This document shows positions 1 to 8,567 of a stretch of DNA of 24,335 bases, piece after piece. Numbering within the stretch: the stretch's first letter is position 1; the number at the start of each line of letters is the position of its first letter. This DNA comes from Lachnospiraceae bacterium (lineage in GTDB: Bacteria > Bacillota_A > Clostridia > Lachnospirales > Lachnospiraceae). The stretch is taken from contig JAFYAD010000193.1 in assembly GCA_017540915.1 (NCBI GenBank), positions 1-24,335 on the forward strand, written 5' to 3'. The notes beneath the pieces were generated by a model. It was given only the letters and a program-made list of their open reading frames with translations, was not told where the DNA came from and made no database searches. The position numbers and the translations under genes were made by a program.

Positions 1-130
1 AGCTGTGGCTGTCCGAACCGGATACCGTGTACCCGTGATTCAGTAAAACTGCGGCAAGACCACTCATGCTGATGCCGCCTATTCCTATAAAATGTATGTG
101 TGCCGGCGATGCCGGAAATCTGACTGTCAT
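1..130 (-). CDS. murC: UDP-N-acetylmuramate--L-alanine ligase, N-terminal fragment
   Basis: Minus-strand gene cut by the left edge; only the first 43 codons are present. The translation begins [20 protein letters not shown] and continues [20 protein letters not shown]. This is the N-terminal Rossmann motif of MurC (HFIGIGG-x-MSGLA, then GY-V-GSD), which binds the UDP part of UDP-MurNAc. MurC adds L-alanine to UDP-MurNAc in the cytoplasm, the first step of building the peptidoglycan stem peptide. The ATG at 130-128 is preceded on the minus strand by GGAGG (138-134), which supports the start. It diverges from glgC across about 200 bases. The Mur ligase central ATP-binding domain lies outside the window, so completeness cannot be judged. 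The MSGLA-GSDxxxS pattern favours MurC over the other Mur ligases. Confidence 0.88.
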   Translation of the reverse strand, partial: MTVRFPASPAHIHFIGIGGISMSGLAAVLLNHGYTVSGSDSHS

Positions 131-167
131 ACTGCCTCCGAAAGATTAGTGATTTCTTTATTATAGT

Positions 168-196
168 AGTATAGTATTTTGAATCGGGGATGAAAA
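168..196 (-). promoter_or_regulatory. possible murC promoter
   Basis: On the minus strand TTTTCA (196-191) and TATACT (173-168) are 17 bases apart, about 40 bases upstream of the murC start. The -35 matches consensus at only 4 of 6 positions. A second -10-like TATAAT sits at 165-160 without a good -35. The murC-glgC gap (131-333) is AT-rich and contains no gene. Confidence 0.25.
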
Positions 197-265
197 GCAA
201 AAAATGAGTTATAGTGAAAATGTACAAAAAATTACAGCTAATAAAAATTTTTTTGTAAAAAAATA

Positions 266-294
266 ATGACAAAATAAAATCTTCGTGATATAAT
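266..294 (+). promoter_or_regulatory. sigma-A type promoter of glgCD
   Basis: ATGACA (266-271) and TATAAT (289-294) are separated by exactly 17 bases. Transcription would start near 301, giving a leader of about 33 bases before the glgC ATG. Confidence 0.7.
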
Positions 295-333
295 TCTTTT
301 GCTACCAATAAAAACAGAAGACGAGGTGATTGC

Positions 334-1608
334 ATGGTACAAAAGGAAATGATAGCGATGCTTCTCGCAGGCGGTCAGGGAAGCCGTCTCGGCGTTCTGA
401 CAGCGGACGTCGCAAAACCGGCAGTAGCCTTTGGCGGAAAATACCGTATTATAGATTTCCCGCTGAGCAACTGCATTAATTCCGGCATAGATACTGTGGG
501 CGTACTCACTCAGTATCAGCCGCTTCGACTTAACACGCATATCGGTATCGGTATTCCGTGGGATCTGGATCGTAATAACGGTGGAGTGACGGTACTTCCG
601 CCATATGAGAAGAGTACGAACGCAGAGTGGTATACAGGTACGGCAAATGCCATTTATCAGAACCTGAGATACATGGAAAGTTTCAATCCCGAGTATGTTC
701 TGATATTGGGCGGCGACCACATTTATAAGATGGATTACGAGCTCATGCTGGACTTCCACAAGGAAAAGGGAGCCAATGTGACTCTTGCGGTTATGCCTGT
801 GCCTATCGAGGAAGCCAGCCGTTTCGGTGTTGTCATCACGGATGACAACAGGCAGATTACTGAGTTTGAGGAAAAACCGGAGCATCCGCGCAGCAATCTC
901 GCGTCCATGGGTATTTATATTTTCAACTTCAAGGACCTCAGAGATTCGCTCATCGCTCTTAAGGACCAGCAGAACTGCGACTTCGGTAAACATATCCTGC
1001 CCTATCTGAGAGAGGGCGGTTCCAAGATGTTCGCTTATGAGTTCACGGGATACTGGAAAGATGTGGGAACACTCCAGTCTTACTGGGAGTCCAACATGGA
1101 ACTTGTGGATCTCATACCGGAGTTCAACCTCTATGAGAAATACTGGAAGATCTACACCAAGAGCTACAACAGCGCACCGCAGTACATCTCCGGTGAGTCC
1201 AGCGTTGTTAAGTCTATCATAGGCGAGGGCTCTGAGATCTACGGAGAGGTATACAATTCCGTGCTTGGCGCCAATGTCATCATCGAGAAGGGCGCCGTTG
1301 TGAGGGATTCCATCGTGATGCAGGGCACCACGGTCAAAGAAGGAACCATCATAGACAAGTCCATTATAGCAGAGAACGTGCAGATCGGTGCGAACTGCCA
1401 CCTGGGTGTGGGAGAATACGCCGACAGTACATATAACGCCAAGGTTTATGCATCGGATCTCGTCACCATCGGCGAGGGTTCGGTGATCCCGTCGGGCGTT
1501 TCCATCGGCAAGAACACTGCAATATCCGGTGTTACCACTGCAGAAGACTATCCGGACAACGCACTCGCTTCCGGCGGTGCCATCATCAAGACAGGAGGTA
1601 ACGCATGA
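334..1608 (+). CDS. glgC: glucose-1-phosphate adenylyltransferase (ADP-glucose pyrophosphorylase), catalytic subunit
   Basis: GlgC makes ADP-glucose from ATP and glucose-1-phosphate, the committed step of glycogen synthesis in the cytoplasm. The 424-residue product is of usual length. It has the nucleotide-binding loop [11 protein letters not shown] (residues 10-20), [19 protein letters not shown], the GGDHIYK motif with the metal/catalytic Asp at about 128, and EEKP with the sugar-phosphate-binding Lys at about 181. A C-terminal left-handed beta-helix of hexapeptide repeats spans about 290-410. The ATG at 334 follows GAGGTGAT (323-330). Its stop overlaps the glgD start (ATGA at 1605-1608), so the two are co-translated. 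Known family behaviour: in Firmicutes GlgC works with GlgD. Branching enzyme and glycogen synthase genes are not in the window. Confidence 0.97.
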   Translation: MVQKEMIAMLLAGGQGSRLGVLTADVAKPAVAFGGKYRIIDFPLSNCINSGIDTVGVLTQYQPLRLNTHIGIGIPWDLDRNNGGVTVLPPYEKSTNAEWYTGTANAIYQNLRYMESFNPEYVLILGGDHIYKMDYELMLDFHKEKGANVTLAVMPVPIEEASRFGVVITDDNRQITEFEEKPEHPRSNLASMGIYIFNFKDLRDSLIALKDQQNCDFGKHILPYLREGGSKMFAYEFTGYWKDVGTLQSYWESNMELVDLIPEFNLYEKYWKIYTKSYNSAPQYISGESSVVKSIIGEGSEIYGEVYNSVLGANVIIEKGAVVRDSIVMQGTTVKEGTIIDKSIIAENVQIGANCHLGVGEYADSTYNAKVYASDLVTIGEGSVIPSGVSIGKNTAISGVTTAEDYPDNALASGGAIIKTGGNA

Positions 1609-2723
1609 AAGCTGTAGGTATTATTTTAGCCGGCGGCAATAACAACCGCATGGGTGTACTTTCCAACAAGAGAGCCATTGCTGCCATGCCGGTCGGCGGT
1701 AATTTCCGTTGTATTGATTTTGCGCTCAGCAGCATGACCAATTCCCACGTACAGAAGGTCGCTGTGCTGACACAGTATAACGCCCGCTCATTAAATGAGC
1801 ATCTCTCATCTTCTAAATGGTGGGATTTCGGACGTAAACAGGGCGGTCTCTTCGTATTCACGCCTACGGTCACATCCGACAACAGCTGGTGGTACCGCGG
1901 TACGGCGGATGCCATCTATCAGAACATAGAGTTTTTGAAGAGGTGTCATGAACCTTATGTCATCATCTCCAGCGGCGATTGTGTATATAAGATAGACTTC
2001 AATAAGATGTTGGATTACCACGTTGAAAAACGTGCCGATATCACCATTGCTGTAAAAGACCTGCCTTCAGCCGAGGATGCCAGTCGCTTTGGTGTCATCC
2101 GCATGAATGAGAGCGCGAGGGTTACGGATTTTGAGGAGAAGCCCATGGTGGCGAGATCCAACACCGTATCTACCGGAATATACATCATGCGACGCAGGCA
2201 GCTCATAGAGCTTCTGGAGCAGTGTGCATCGGAAGACAGATGGAATTTTGTAACCGACGTCCTGATCCGTTATAAAGACATGAAGCGCATCTACGGATAT
2301 AAGATGCCTGAATACTGGAGCAATATCTCCACAGTCGATTCTTATTTCAAGACCAATATGGATTTCCTGAAGCCTGATGTGAGAAACTACTTCTTCCACG
2401 AGGCACCGGAGATCTACACCAAGGTTGACGATCTTCCGCCCGCCAAGTTCAATGAGGGCTCGGAAGTCCGCAACAGCCTTGTGGCCAGCGGCTGTATCAT
2501 CAACAGCAAAGTCGAGAATTCGATACTGTTTAAGGAAGCATTCATCGGTAAAAACTGTGTTATCAAAAATTCCATTATCCTTAATGATGTTTATATCGGA
2601 GATAACACTCATATCGAGAATTGCATCGTGGAGAGCCGCGGTACATTGAAACCCAATACTTACTATTGCGGAGACGGAGAAATTCTGGTAGTATCGGGTG
2701 AGAGAACAAGATACGAGATCTGA
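1605..2723 (+). CDS. glgD: glucose-1-phosphate adenylyltransferase, regulatory subunit GlgD
   Basis: A 372-residue paralogue of GlgC that in Firmicutes forms a mixed complex with GlgC and modulates its activity. It shares the overall GlgC plan: IILAGG near the start, [28 protein letters not shown], and C-terminal hexapeptide repeats. The nucleotide-binding loop is altered from GGQGSRLG in GlgC to GGNNNRMG here (residues 10-17), losing the glycines that hold the ATP phosphates. This is the usual mark of the GlgD branch. It overlaps glgC by 4 bases and has a strong AGGAGGT (1593-1599) inside the glgC end, so translation is both coupled and independently initiated. No clear terminator is visible between its stop and spoVG. 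Confidence 0.95.
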   Translation: MKAVGIILAGGNNNRMGVLSNKRAIAAMPVGGNFRCIDFALSSMTNSHVQKVAVLTQYNARSLNEHLSSSKWWDFGRKQGGLFVFTPTVTSDNSWWYRGTADAIYQNIEFLKRCHEPYVIISSGDCVYKIDFNKMLDYHVEKRADITIAVKDLPSAEDASRFGVIRMNESARVTDFEEKPMVARSNTVSTGIYIMRRRQLIELLEQCASEDRWNFVTDVLIRYKDMKRIYGYKMPEYWSNISTVDSYFKTNMDFLKPDVRNYFFHEAPEIYTKVDDLPPAKFNEGSEVRNSLVASGCIINSKVENSILFKEAFIGKNCVIKNSIILNDVYIGDNTHIENCIVESRGTLKPNTYYCGDGEILVVSGERTRYEI

Positions 2724-2789
2724 TGATAGTGTAATCACTTGCGGTAGACTGGTCGCATTTCGTGGGATCGGGATACAGCAGTGAACATT

Positions 2790-2818
2790 TTATCAAATTG
2801 GGGAGGGTTTTGCATAAT
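2790..2818 (+). promoter_or_regulatory. possible promoter of spoVG
   Basis: TTATCA (2790-2795) and CATAAT (2813-2818) are 17 bases apart in the 126-base glgD-spoVG gap. The -35 is 4 of 6 and the -10 is 5 of 6 against sigma-A consensus. A GGAGGGTTT box (2802-2810) resembles the sigma-H -35 known from Bacillus spoVG, but no matching sigma-H -10 follows. Confidence 0.4.
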
Positions 2819-2849
2819 ATAACATTTAATTAGCAAAGGAGTTTAGAAC

Positions 2850-3113
2850 ATGAAAATTACAGACATTCGCATCCGCAAGATGGATGGAGACAGCAAGATG
2901 AAGGCAATCGCTTCGATCACCATCGATGAGGAATTCGTGATCCATGACATCAAGGTTGTGGACGGGGAAAAGGGATTGTTTATCGCAATGCCCAGCAAAA
3001 AAACGGCTGAGGGCGAATACAGGGATATAGCCCATCCTATCAAGACGGATACGAGAAATCGCATTCAGACGATGATCCTCGACAAATACAGGCAGGAGGC
3101 AGAGGCTGAGTAG
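2850..3113 (+). CDS. spoVG: SpoVG family nucleic-acid-binding regulator
   Basis: The product is 87 residues, close to the family's usual 85-100. It begins [11 protein letters not shown], has [20 protein letters not shown] in the middle and PI-TDTRN-I near the end, all hallmarks of SpoVG. Known role: a small DNA/RNA-binding regulator named for a stage V sporulation effect and also affecting capsule, virulence and cell division in non-sporulating species. ATG 2850 follows AAAGGAG (2835-2841) at good spacing. A strong terminator follows, so it is probably a one-gene transcript or the end of one started upstream. Its position just ahead of pth and mfd echoes the Bacillus spoVG...spoVC(pth)...mfd order. 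Confidence 0.97.
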   Translation: MKITDIRIRKMDGDSKMKAIASITIDEEFVIHDIKVVDGEKGLFIAMPSKKTAEGEYRDIAHPIKTDTRNRIQTMILDKYRQEAEAE

Positions 3114-3139
3114 GGAAAAGATCGGATAAAAGTTTTATT

Positions 3140-3170
3140 GCGCACCGGATATTCATTCCGGTGCGCTTTT
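3140..3170 (+). terminator. Rho-independent terminator after spoVG
   Basis: Perfect 10-base-pair stem GCGCACCGGA (3140-3149) with TCCGGTGCGC (3157-3166), 7-base loop, then TTTT. It lies 27 bases after the spoVG stop. Confidence 0.92.
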
Positions 3171-3208
3171 ACGGTTTTAAAATGTGAAATAAAACGGAGG
3201 CAAAACAG

Positions 3209-3778
3209 GTGTATTTGATAGCAGGGCTCGGTAACCCCACTTTACAGTACGAAAATACCAGACATAATGCGGGATTTGGTGTGATAGACATTCTGTCGAA
3301 AAAATACAACATCCCCCTTACGGAGAAAAAACATAAGGGGCTTTTGGGCCGCGGCGTCATAGAAGGAATAAAAGTAATACTGTGTAAGCCGCAGACATAT
3401 ATGAACCTCTCAGGTGAGTGCATCGGAGAGATAGTTGACTACTATGATCTCGATCCCGAGAGCGAACTTTTAGTGATATCGGATGACATAGAGCTTGACC
3501 CGGGGCGAATACGCATCCGCAAGAAAGGCAGCGCCGGCGGGCATAACGGGCTAAAGAACATCATATTCATGACAGCGACTGACAATTTCCCCAGGATAAA
3601 GATAGGCGTGGGTAAAAAACCTGCAGAGTACGATCTGGCTGACTGGGTTCTCTCTCATTTTCCGGAGGAAGATAAAAAGGCGGTGGAATCTGCGTGGGAA
3701 GATGCCGCGGAAGCAGTCGCTCTTATACTGGCCGGGAATATCGATGAAGCAATGAACAGATTTAACGGAAAAAAATGA
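3209..3778 (+). CDS. pth: peptidyl-tRNA hydrolase
   Basis: Pth releases tRNA from peptidyl-tRNA that drops off ribosomes, and is essential in most bacteria. The 189-residue protein has GLGNP (6-10), TRHNAG with catalytic His at about 19, KPQTYMNLSG with the substrate-binding Asn at about 66, DD at 92-93, GSAGGHNGLKNI, and RIKIGVG. Length and residue positions match the E. coli enzyme closely. The start is GTG at 3209, chosen because CGGAGG (3195-3200) lies 8 bases before it and the protein begins MYLIAGLGNP as expected. Its end overlaps the mfd start by 4 bases, making pth-mfd an operon. No convincing separate promoter is visible between the spoVG terminator and pth. Confidence 0.97.
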   Translation: MYLIAGLGNPTLQYENTRHNAGFGVIDILSKKYNIPLTEKKHKGLLGRGVIEGIKVILCKPQTYMNLSGECIGEIVDYYDLDPESELLVISDDIELDPGRIRIRKKGSAGGHNGLKNIIFMTATDNFPRIKIGVGKKPAEYDLADWVLSHFPEEDKKAVESAWEDAAEAVALILAGNIDEAMNRFNGKK

Positions 3779-6700
3779 TGAATACATTCTATGGTCCGCT
3801 CTATGAGTGGAAAGATTACGATAAGACCAAAAAAGAATTACAAAAAAACAGGAAATGCGAGATAAGCGGTATAGCAGAGGCTGCAAAACCACATATGGCA
3901 GCAGGACTTTGTGGCGATGAAAAAAGCCTTCTTTTTGTGACTTACTCGGAACAGAAGGCAAATGATCTGCTGGAAAATATATCTTTTTTCAGAAAGGATG
4001 CCATGTATTTTCCGGGCAGGGACATGTTGTTTTACAAGTCGGATGTAGGTGGCGGATCCATCGCATCGGACAGACTGAAGGTATATAAAAATGTGACGGC
4101 GGGTATCAGTACCGTGGTCACTACTTTTGATGCGCTCATGAATCGCTGTATTTCTCCGTACGATATGAGAAAATACATCATCGCTTTCAAGCGCGGTGAA
4201 GACATAGATCTTGAGAAGCTAAAGAATGCGCTGGCGGGATCGGGCTATGAGAGGCAGCATAGTGTTACCCTGCCGGGGCAGTTTGCTGTGAGGGGAGATA
4301 TAGTGGATGTTTTCCCATTGAATGCCACATTCCCGTACAGACTTGAACTGTGGGGCGATGAGATCGATTCCATAAGATCATTCGATCCGGAAACTCAGAG
4401 ATCGGTATCCGAGGAGGAAGAACTTGTAATATATCCGGGCAACGAAGATCTTGACGGTGTTTCAAAAAATTCTTCGCTGCTGGACTATTTTGACTGGGAT
4501 GAAACGGTATGTTTTCTGGATGAACCTGTGAAATTGGAGGAACAGGGCAGGGCTGTGGGCATGGAGGTTGCGTCGGCAGTGGAAAATCGTCTTGAGGCAG
4601 GCATCGACGCCGGGGATCTGACATTGCTGACAGATGCGGAGATGATCTTCGAAAAGCTTGCTATGCATGCCTGCGTGTCATTGTGCGTGTTGGACAGGAA
4701 ATGCACGTTGTTTAAGCCGGATTTCAAGGCTACGGTCAATGCCAAGAGCTGCCAGTCGTACGGAAACAGCTTTGACGCGCTGGTCAGTGAGCTGGCAAAA
4801 TACAGGAAAAACAAATTCAGGGTTGTGCTGGTGTGCGCGTCGAGAAGCCGTGCGGAAAGGCTTTCGCGGGATATAGACGACGCAGGAGTGCCATGCGTTT
4901 ATACGACCGATAAAAACAGAGATCTTGAAGAACGGGAAGTGGATGTTGTATATGGAAATCTCGTCAGGGGATTTGAGTATCCGCTTCTGAAGTTTGCAGT
5001 GATCACGGAAAATGATATTTTCGTCAGAAACCGGAGAAAGACAAAATACAGAAAATACTCCGGAGCAGGGCGGATCAAAAGCTTTAATGACCTTAGGGTG
5101 GGAGATTATGTGGTACATGAAAATCACGGTCTCGGTATTTACCGCGGTATTGAGAAGGTGGAAGTTGATTCATGTATAAAGGATTATATGAGGATAGATT
5201 ACGCAGACGGAGGCACTTTGTATATTCCCGTGACTCAGTTTGATCTTATCCAGAAATATTCGTCCGGTGAGGGTTCAAAACCACCGAAGCTTAATAAACT
5301 TGGCGGTGGAGACTGGCAGAGGACAAAATCCAAAGTAAAAGAATCGGTGGAGCTGGTGGCGGAAGATCTGGTGGAATTGTATGCAAAAAGGCAAAATGCC
5401 AAAGGGTTCCGCTTCACACCGGACACGCTGTGGCAAAAGGAGTTTGAGGAGCTGTTTCCATACGATGAGACTGCGGACCAGATAAAGGCCATTGAGGATA
5501 CAAAGCGCGATATGGAGAGCGACCGCATAATGGACCGCCTTATCTGCGGAGATGTGGGCTTTGGCAAGACGGAGATCGCTATCCGTGCCGCATTTAAGGC
5601 TGTTCAGGACGGAAAACAGGTGGCGGTCCTGGTTCCCACCACTATACTGGCAAAACAGCATTTTGACACTTTTTCCCAGAGGCTTTCCGCTTATCCGGTA
5701 AATGTTGATATGTTGTGTCGCTTCAGGACAGCGACCGAGCAGAAAAAAACAGTTGAGAGAATCAAAAGCGGGGCAGTGGATATAGTCATCGGAACTCACA
5801 GACTGTTAAGCAAGGATGTTTTATTTAAGGATCTCGGTCTTCTGATCGTGGATGAGGAGCAGCGTTTCGGAGTTGCTCACAAGGAAAAGATAAAGAAACT
5901 GAAGACAAATGTGGACGTTATGGCGTTATCGGCTACACCGATCCCGAGAACCCTGTCCATGAGCCTTACGGGCATCAGGGAAATGAGTGTTTTAGAGGAG
6001 GCACCGGTTGACAGGCTCCCCATACAGACGTATGTCATGGAATATCATGATGAGCTGGTGAGGGAGGCTATAGCCAGAGAACTGTCGAGGGGCGGACAGG
6101 TGTATTTTGTTTCCAATAACATTAACACCATAGCTGATGTGGCTGCACGCATCGGCAATCTGGTGCCTGATGCCAATGTTGTGTATGCCCACGGCCGCAT
6201 GAATGAGCGTGAGCTGGAAAACATAATGTTTTCATTTGTGAACGGTGACATAGATGTTCTGGTGAGTACCACCATCATAGAGACCGGACTGGATATACCG
6301 AATGTGAATACCATCATAGTGAGAGATGCGGATAAATACGGACTTTCACAGCTTTACCAGCTCAGGGGGCGCGTCGGAAGATCCGGCAGGAGTGCTTATG
6401 CCTTTTTTATGTACAGGAGGGACAAGATCCTGACGGAAGTAGCTGAAAAAAGGCTCACAGCCATAAAAGAATTCACAGATCTCGGCAGCGGTATAAAGAT
6501 TGCCATGAGGGATCTTGAGATACGCGGAGCCGGCAGCCTTCTGGGTAAGAGCCAGAGCGGTCACATGGTTTCCGTCGGGTACGATCTGTACTGTAAGATG
6601 CTGAATGCAGCAGTTAAGAAAGCGAAAGGCGAAGAGGAAACGGCAGATTTTTCCACCACCATCGATCTTCTGGAAGATGCATACATTCCACCGGATTATA

Positions 6701-7113
6701 TAGTCAGTGAGAGTGAAAAGCTTGATATGTACAAGAGGATCTCTACTCTGACCGGCGAACAGGAGAAAGAGGAGCTTGTGGATGAACTGACAGACCGATA
6801 CGGCGCTTTGCCGAAAGCTGTAAACAGACTTTTGGAGGTTGCCATGTTGAAGCCTGATGCGACCAAAGCATACATTACAGGCATAAAAGAAAAAAAGGAT
6901 GAGATCGCAATAACATTTTTGCCTACTGCAAAGATCGATCCTCAGAATATCCTTAAGCTCTTGGAAGAATACGACGGCGCCCTAAAATATGTTCAGGGTG
7001 AGAAGGCGGGGCTGGTCCTGAATAAACGTCATAATTCAAAGATCGCGAGCATGGATACACTCGAGTTTTTGACAAGTTTATGCAAGGCACTTGTCAAAAA
7101 GCAAAATAAGTAG
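3775..7113 (+). CDS. mfd: transcription-repair coupling factor
   Basis: Mfd removes RNA polymerase stalled at DNA damage and recruits UvrA for nucleotide excision repair. The 1112-residue protein is in the normal range (about 1100-1170). It has, in order, a UvrB-like N-terminal module (about 1-350), the RNA-polymerase-interacting CarD-like domain beginning near 441 (VGDYVVHENHGLGIY), and an SF2 translocase. The translocase has Walker A GDVGFGKTE near 592, DEEQ near 692, SATPIPRT near 719 and QLRGRVGRSGR near 862. A C-terminal TRCF domain spans about 990-1100. No frameshift or missing motif was seen. The start overlaps the pth stop (ATG 3775; a second ATG at 3778 is equally possible) and the Shine-Dalgarno is weak, so initiation probably depends on translational coupling to pth. 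Confidence 0.97.
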   Translation: MMNTFYGPLYEWKDYDKTKKELQKNRKCEISGIAEAAKPHMAAGLCGDEKSLLFVTYSEQKANDLLENISFFRKDAMYFPGRDMLFYKSDVGGGSIASDRLKVYKNVTAGISTVVTTFDALMNRCISPYDMRKYIIAFKRGEDIDLEKLKNALAGSGYERQHSVTLPGQFAVRGDIVDVFPLNATFPYRLELWGDEIDSIRSFDPETQRSVSEEEELVIYPGNEDLDGVSKNSSLLDYFDWDETVCFLDEPVKLEEQGRAVGMEVASAVENRLEAGIDAGDLTLLTDAEMIFEKLAMHACVSLCVLDRKCTLFKPDFKATVNAKSCQSYGNSFDALVSELAKYRKNKFRVVLVCASRSRAERLSRDIDDAGVPCVYTTDKNRDLEEREVDVVYGNLVRGFEYPLLKFAVITENDIFVRNRRKTKYRKYSGAGRIKSFNDLRVGDYVVHENHGLGIYRGIEKVEVDSCIKDYMRIDYADGGTLYIPVTQFDLIQKYSSGEGSKPPKLNKLGGGDWQRTKSKVKESVELVAEDLVELYAKRQNAKGFRFTPDTLWQKEFEELFPYDETADQIKAIEDTKRDMESDRIMDRLICGDVGFGKTEIAIRAAFKAVQDGKQVAVLVPTTILAKQHFDTFSQRLSAYPVNVDMLCRFRTATEQKKTVERIKSGAVDIVIGTHRLLSKDVLFKDLGLLIVDEEQRFGVAHKEKIKKLKTNVDVMALSATPIPRTLSMSLTGIREMSVLEEAPVDRLPIQTYVMEYHDELVREAIARELSRGGQVYFVSNNINTIADVAARIGNLVPDANVVYAHGRMNERELENIMFSFVNGDIDVLVSTTIIETGLDIPNVNTIIVRDADKYGLSQLYQLRGRVGRSGRSAYAFFMYRRDKILTEVAEKRLTAIKEFTDLGSGIKIAMRDLEIRGAGSLLGKSQSGHMVSVGYDLYCKMLNAAVKKAKGEEETADFSTTIDLLEDAYIPPDYIVSESEKLDMYKRISTLTGEQEKEELVDELTDRYGALPKAVNRLLEVAMLKPDATKAYITGIKEKKDEIAITFLPTAKIDPQNILKLLEEYDGALKYVQGEKAGLVLNKRHNSKIASMDTLEFLTSLCKALVKKQNK

Positions 7114-7136
7114 TACAATCAGATTCGTTGTATTCT

Positions 7137-7175
7137 GACCACAGGCGGATCATTTATGCCTGAAGTGGTCGTTTA
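7137..7175 (+). terminator. possible terminator hairpin after mfd
   Basis: GACCAC-AGGC (7137-7146) pairs with GCCT (7158-7161) and GTGGTC (7165-7170), with a 3-base bulge. Only GTTTA follows, so the U-tract is weak. It may be a poor terminator or an mRNA-end structure. Confidence 0.4.
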
Positions 7176-7212
7176 TGATGTTATTAACGTGTTTTGAAGG
7201 GAGAAATTTTTT

Positions 7213-8478
7213 ATGTCACGCAGACATTTGAGGACTGCAGCGGCTTTGTTGCTGGCGGGTTCCATGGCTTTAACGGGGTGCGGCAACACCATCAACCCCG
7301 ATCAGGTACTGGTTACGATGGACGGACAGACAAAGACCGTTGCGGTGGCAAACTTTATGTGCCAATACAATGCGGTAATGTATGATTCATATTATGTTTC
7401 TTATTTTGGCGAGGACATGTGGGATTCCGATATTTATTCCACAGGCACCACCATGGCGGACGACGTGAAAGAGGAGGTCATGGACGAGCTTCAGGAGCTT
7501 TACCTCATGGATGCTCATAAGGCTGATTACAGCGTGGCTCTCACAGCTGAGGAGGAGGCTTCCATAAAGACAGCTGCCGAGGCGTTCATAGCGGCAAACT
7601 CATCAAAGGCCCTCAAATACATGGGTGCAAAACAGGAGACGGTAGAGGAGTATCTGAGACTGATCACGATCCGTGACAAGATGAAGACTTCCATAAAGGG
7701 TGGAGTTGATACAGCGGTTTCTGATGAGGAATCCGTTCAGCGTAAGATAAGCTACATATTCATACCGAGTGATTATGATCCGGAAGCACCGGAAGGTGAT
7801 GAGGGAGTATCCGTTACGCCGGAGACAGATACCGCACAGACAGATACCGCACAGACAGGCGAGGAAGCTGCTGATGAGGATGCAGGCGGAGAGACCAAGG
7901 CTCAGGAATATGCATTTTTGATAGCTATGCTGGCCGAGACAACATCACTTGAGGATATCTGTTCACAGTACGATGCGCTTAGTGTTTCCACAGCGACATA
8001 CGCTCAGTCAGATCTGGATGTCGAGAAAAACAGCACATCGCTGGATGTTGAGGTTTTACAGGCAGCGCAGGATCTTTCTGTAGGACAGGTTAAGAGTGAT
8101 TTTGTGGTCACTGACGAAGGTTATTATATTATAAGACTGGACTCTGAAAATGACGAGGAGGCTACAGCCAAAAAAGTTGCCGATATCATAGAAGAGAGAG
8201 GCTCAGATCTCTATGATGAGGTTTTACAGGGATATATAGATGGCTGTGAGTGGTCGGTTGACGAGACGGTACTCGGAAAGATCAATTTCAAGAACTTCTA
8301 TAAGATAGTTACAAATTCCGTGCCGGTAGAGCAGACAGAACAGACAGAACAGACAGAACAAACAGAACAGACAGAACAGACAGAACAGACAGAACAAACA
8401 GAACAGACAGAACAAACAGAACAAACAGAACAAACAGAACAAACAGAACAGACAGAGCAGACAGAACAGACAGAATAA
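7213..8478 (+). CDS. PrsA/SurA-like foldase lipoprotein with Glu-Gln-Thr repeat tail
   Basis: The 421-residue protein has an N-terminal lipoprotein signal (MSRRHLRTAAALLLAGSMAL, lipobox LTGC, lipidated Cys about 23), so it should be anchored outside the membrane. Residues about 30-170 form a helical SurA_N-like region. About 175-345 resemble a parvulin (PpiC) module: ISYIFIP at its start and LSVGQVKSDFVVTDEGYYI near its end align with the family pattern. The central part is poorly conserved and interrupted by an acidic Thr/Ala insert with a tandem repeat, so isomerase activity is uncertain. Residues 373-421 are (EQT)16 plus a final Glu. Known role of relatives: assisting folding of secreted proteins. 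It follows mfd, as foldase genes often do in Lachnospiraceae. GAAGGGAG precedes ATG 7213 at a usable distance. Confidence 0.75.
   Translation: MSRRHLRTAAALLLAGSMALTGCGNTINPDQVLVTMDGQTKTVAVANFMCQYNAVMYDSYYVSYFGEDMWDSDIYSTGTTMADDVKEEVMDELQELYLMDAHKADYSVALTAEEEASIKTAAEAFIAANSSKALKYMGAKQETVEEYLRLITIRDKMKTSIKGGVDTAVSDEESVQRKISYIFIPSDYDPEAPEGDEGVSVTPETDTAQTDTAQTGEEAADEDAGGETKAQEYAFLIAMLAETTSLEDICSQYDALSVSTATYAQSDLDVEKNSTSLDVEVLQAAQDLSVGQVKSDFVVTDEGYYIIRLDSENDEEATAKKVADIIEERGSDLYDEVLQGYIDGCEWSVDETVLGKINFKNFYKIVTNSVPVEQTEQTEQTEQTEQTEQTEQTEQTEQTEQTEQTEQTEQTEQTEQTEQTE
7825..7854 (+). repeat. 15-base tandem duplication inside the foldase gene
   Basis: ACAGATACCGCACAG occurs twice head to tail (7825-7839 and 7840-7854), encoding TDTAQ twice. 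It lies in the acidic insert that interrupts the parvulin-like region, a likely flexible linker. Confidence 0.9.
8329..8475 (+). repeat. 9-base microsatellite encoding (Glu-Gln-Thr)16-Glu
   Basis: Sixteen in-frame copies of GA(A/G)-CA(A/G)-ACA run up to the stop codon. All variation is synonymous (CAG/CAA and GAA/GAG). The unit is a multiple of three, so slippage would lengthen or shorten the protein without breaking frame. The coding strand of the tract has no T. The TAA stop is one C-to-T change from the CAA of a further unit. Confidence 0.97.
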
Positions 8479-8562
8479 AGATATCCGACGTTTGAGAGAA
8501 TGAGGGGAGACTTTCGGGCAGGATATCTTGGGAGTCTCCTGAGGGTTTCTATTAACAGGAGA
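8478..8562 (+). promoter_or_regulatory. structured leader of murA with alternative Shine-Dalgarno pairing
   Basis: Four pairing segments were read directly. A 8478-8486 (AAGATATCC) pairs with A' 8521-8529, 9 bp exact. B 8505-8512 (GGGAGACT) pairs with B' 8533-8540, 7 bp plus one G-U. Part of B' (TCTCCTG, 8535-8541) also pairs exactly with CAGGAGA (8556-8562), which contains the murA Shine-Dalgarno. Thus B' is an anti-SD and B an anti-anti-SD, while A-A' and B-B' interleave as in a pseudoknot. It matches no riboswitch class I recognise. Confidence 0.5.
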
Positions 8563-8567
8563 TATAT

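Noticed and set aside
238..1401. Long minus-strand open frame opposite glgC
   Set aside because: It lies antisense to a clear glgC, resembles no family, has no ribosome site, and arises from the codon bias of the real gene.
7171..7212. Promoter for the foldase gene
   Set aside because: TATGAT-like sequence is present but no -35 with acceptable spacing could be found, so I left it out.
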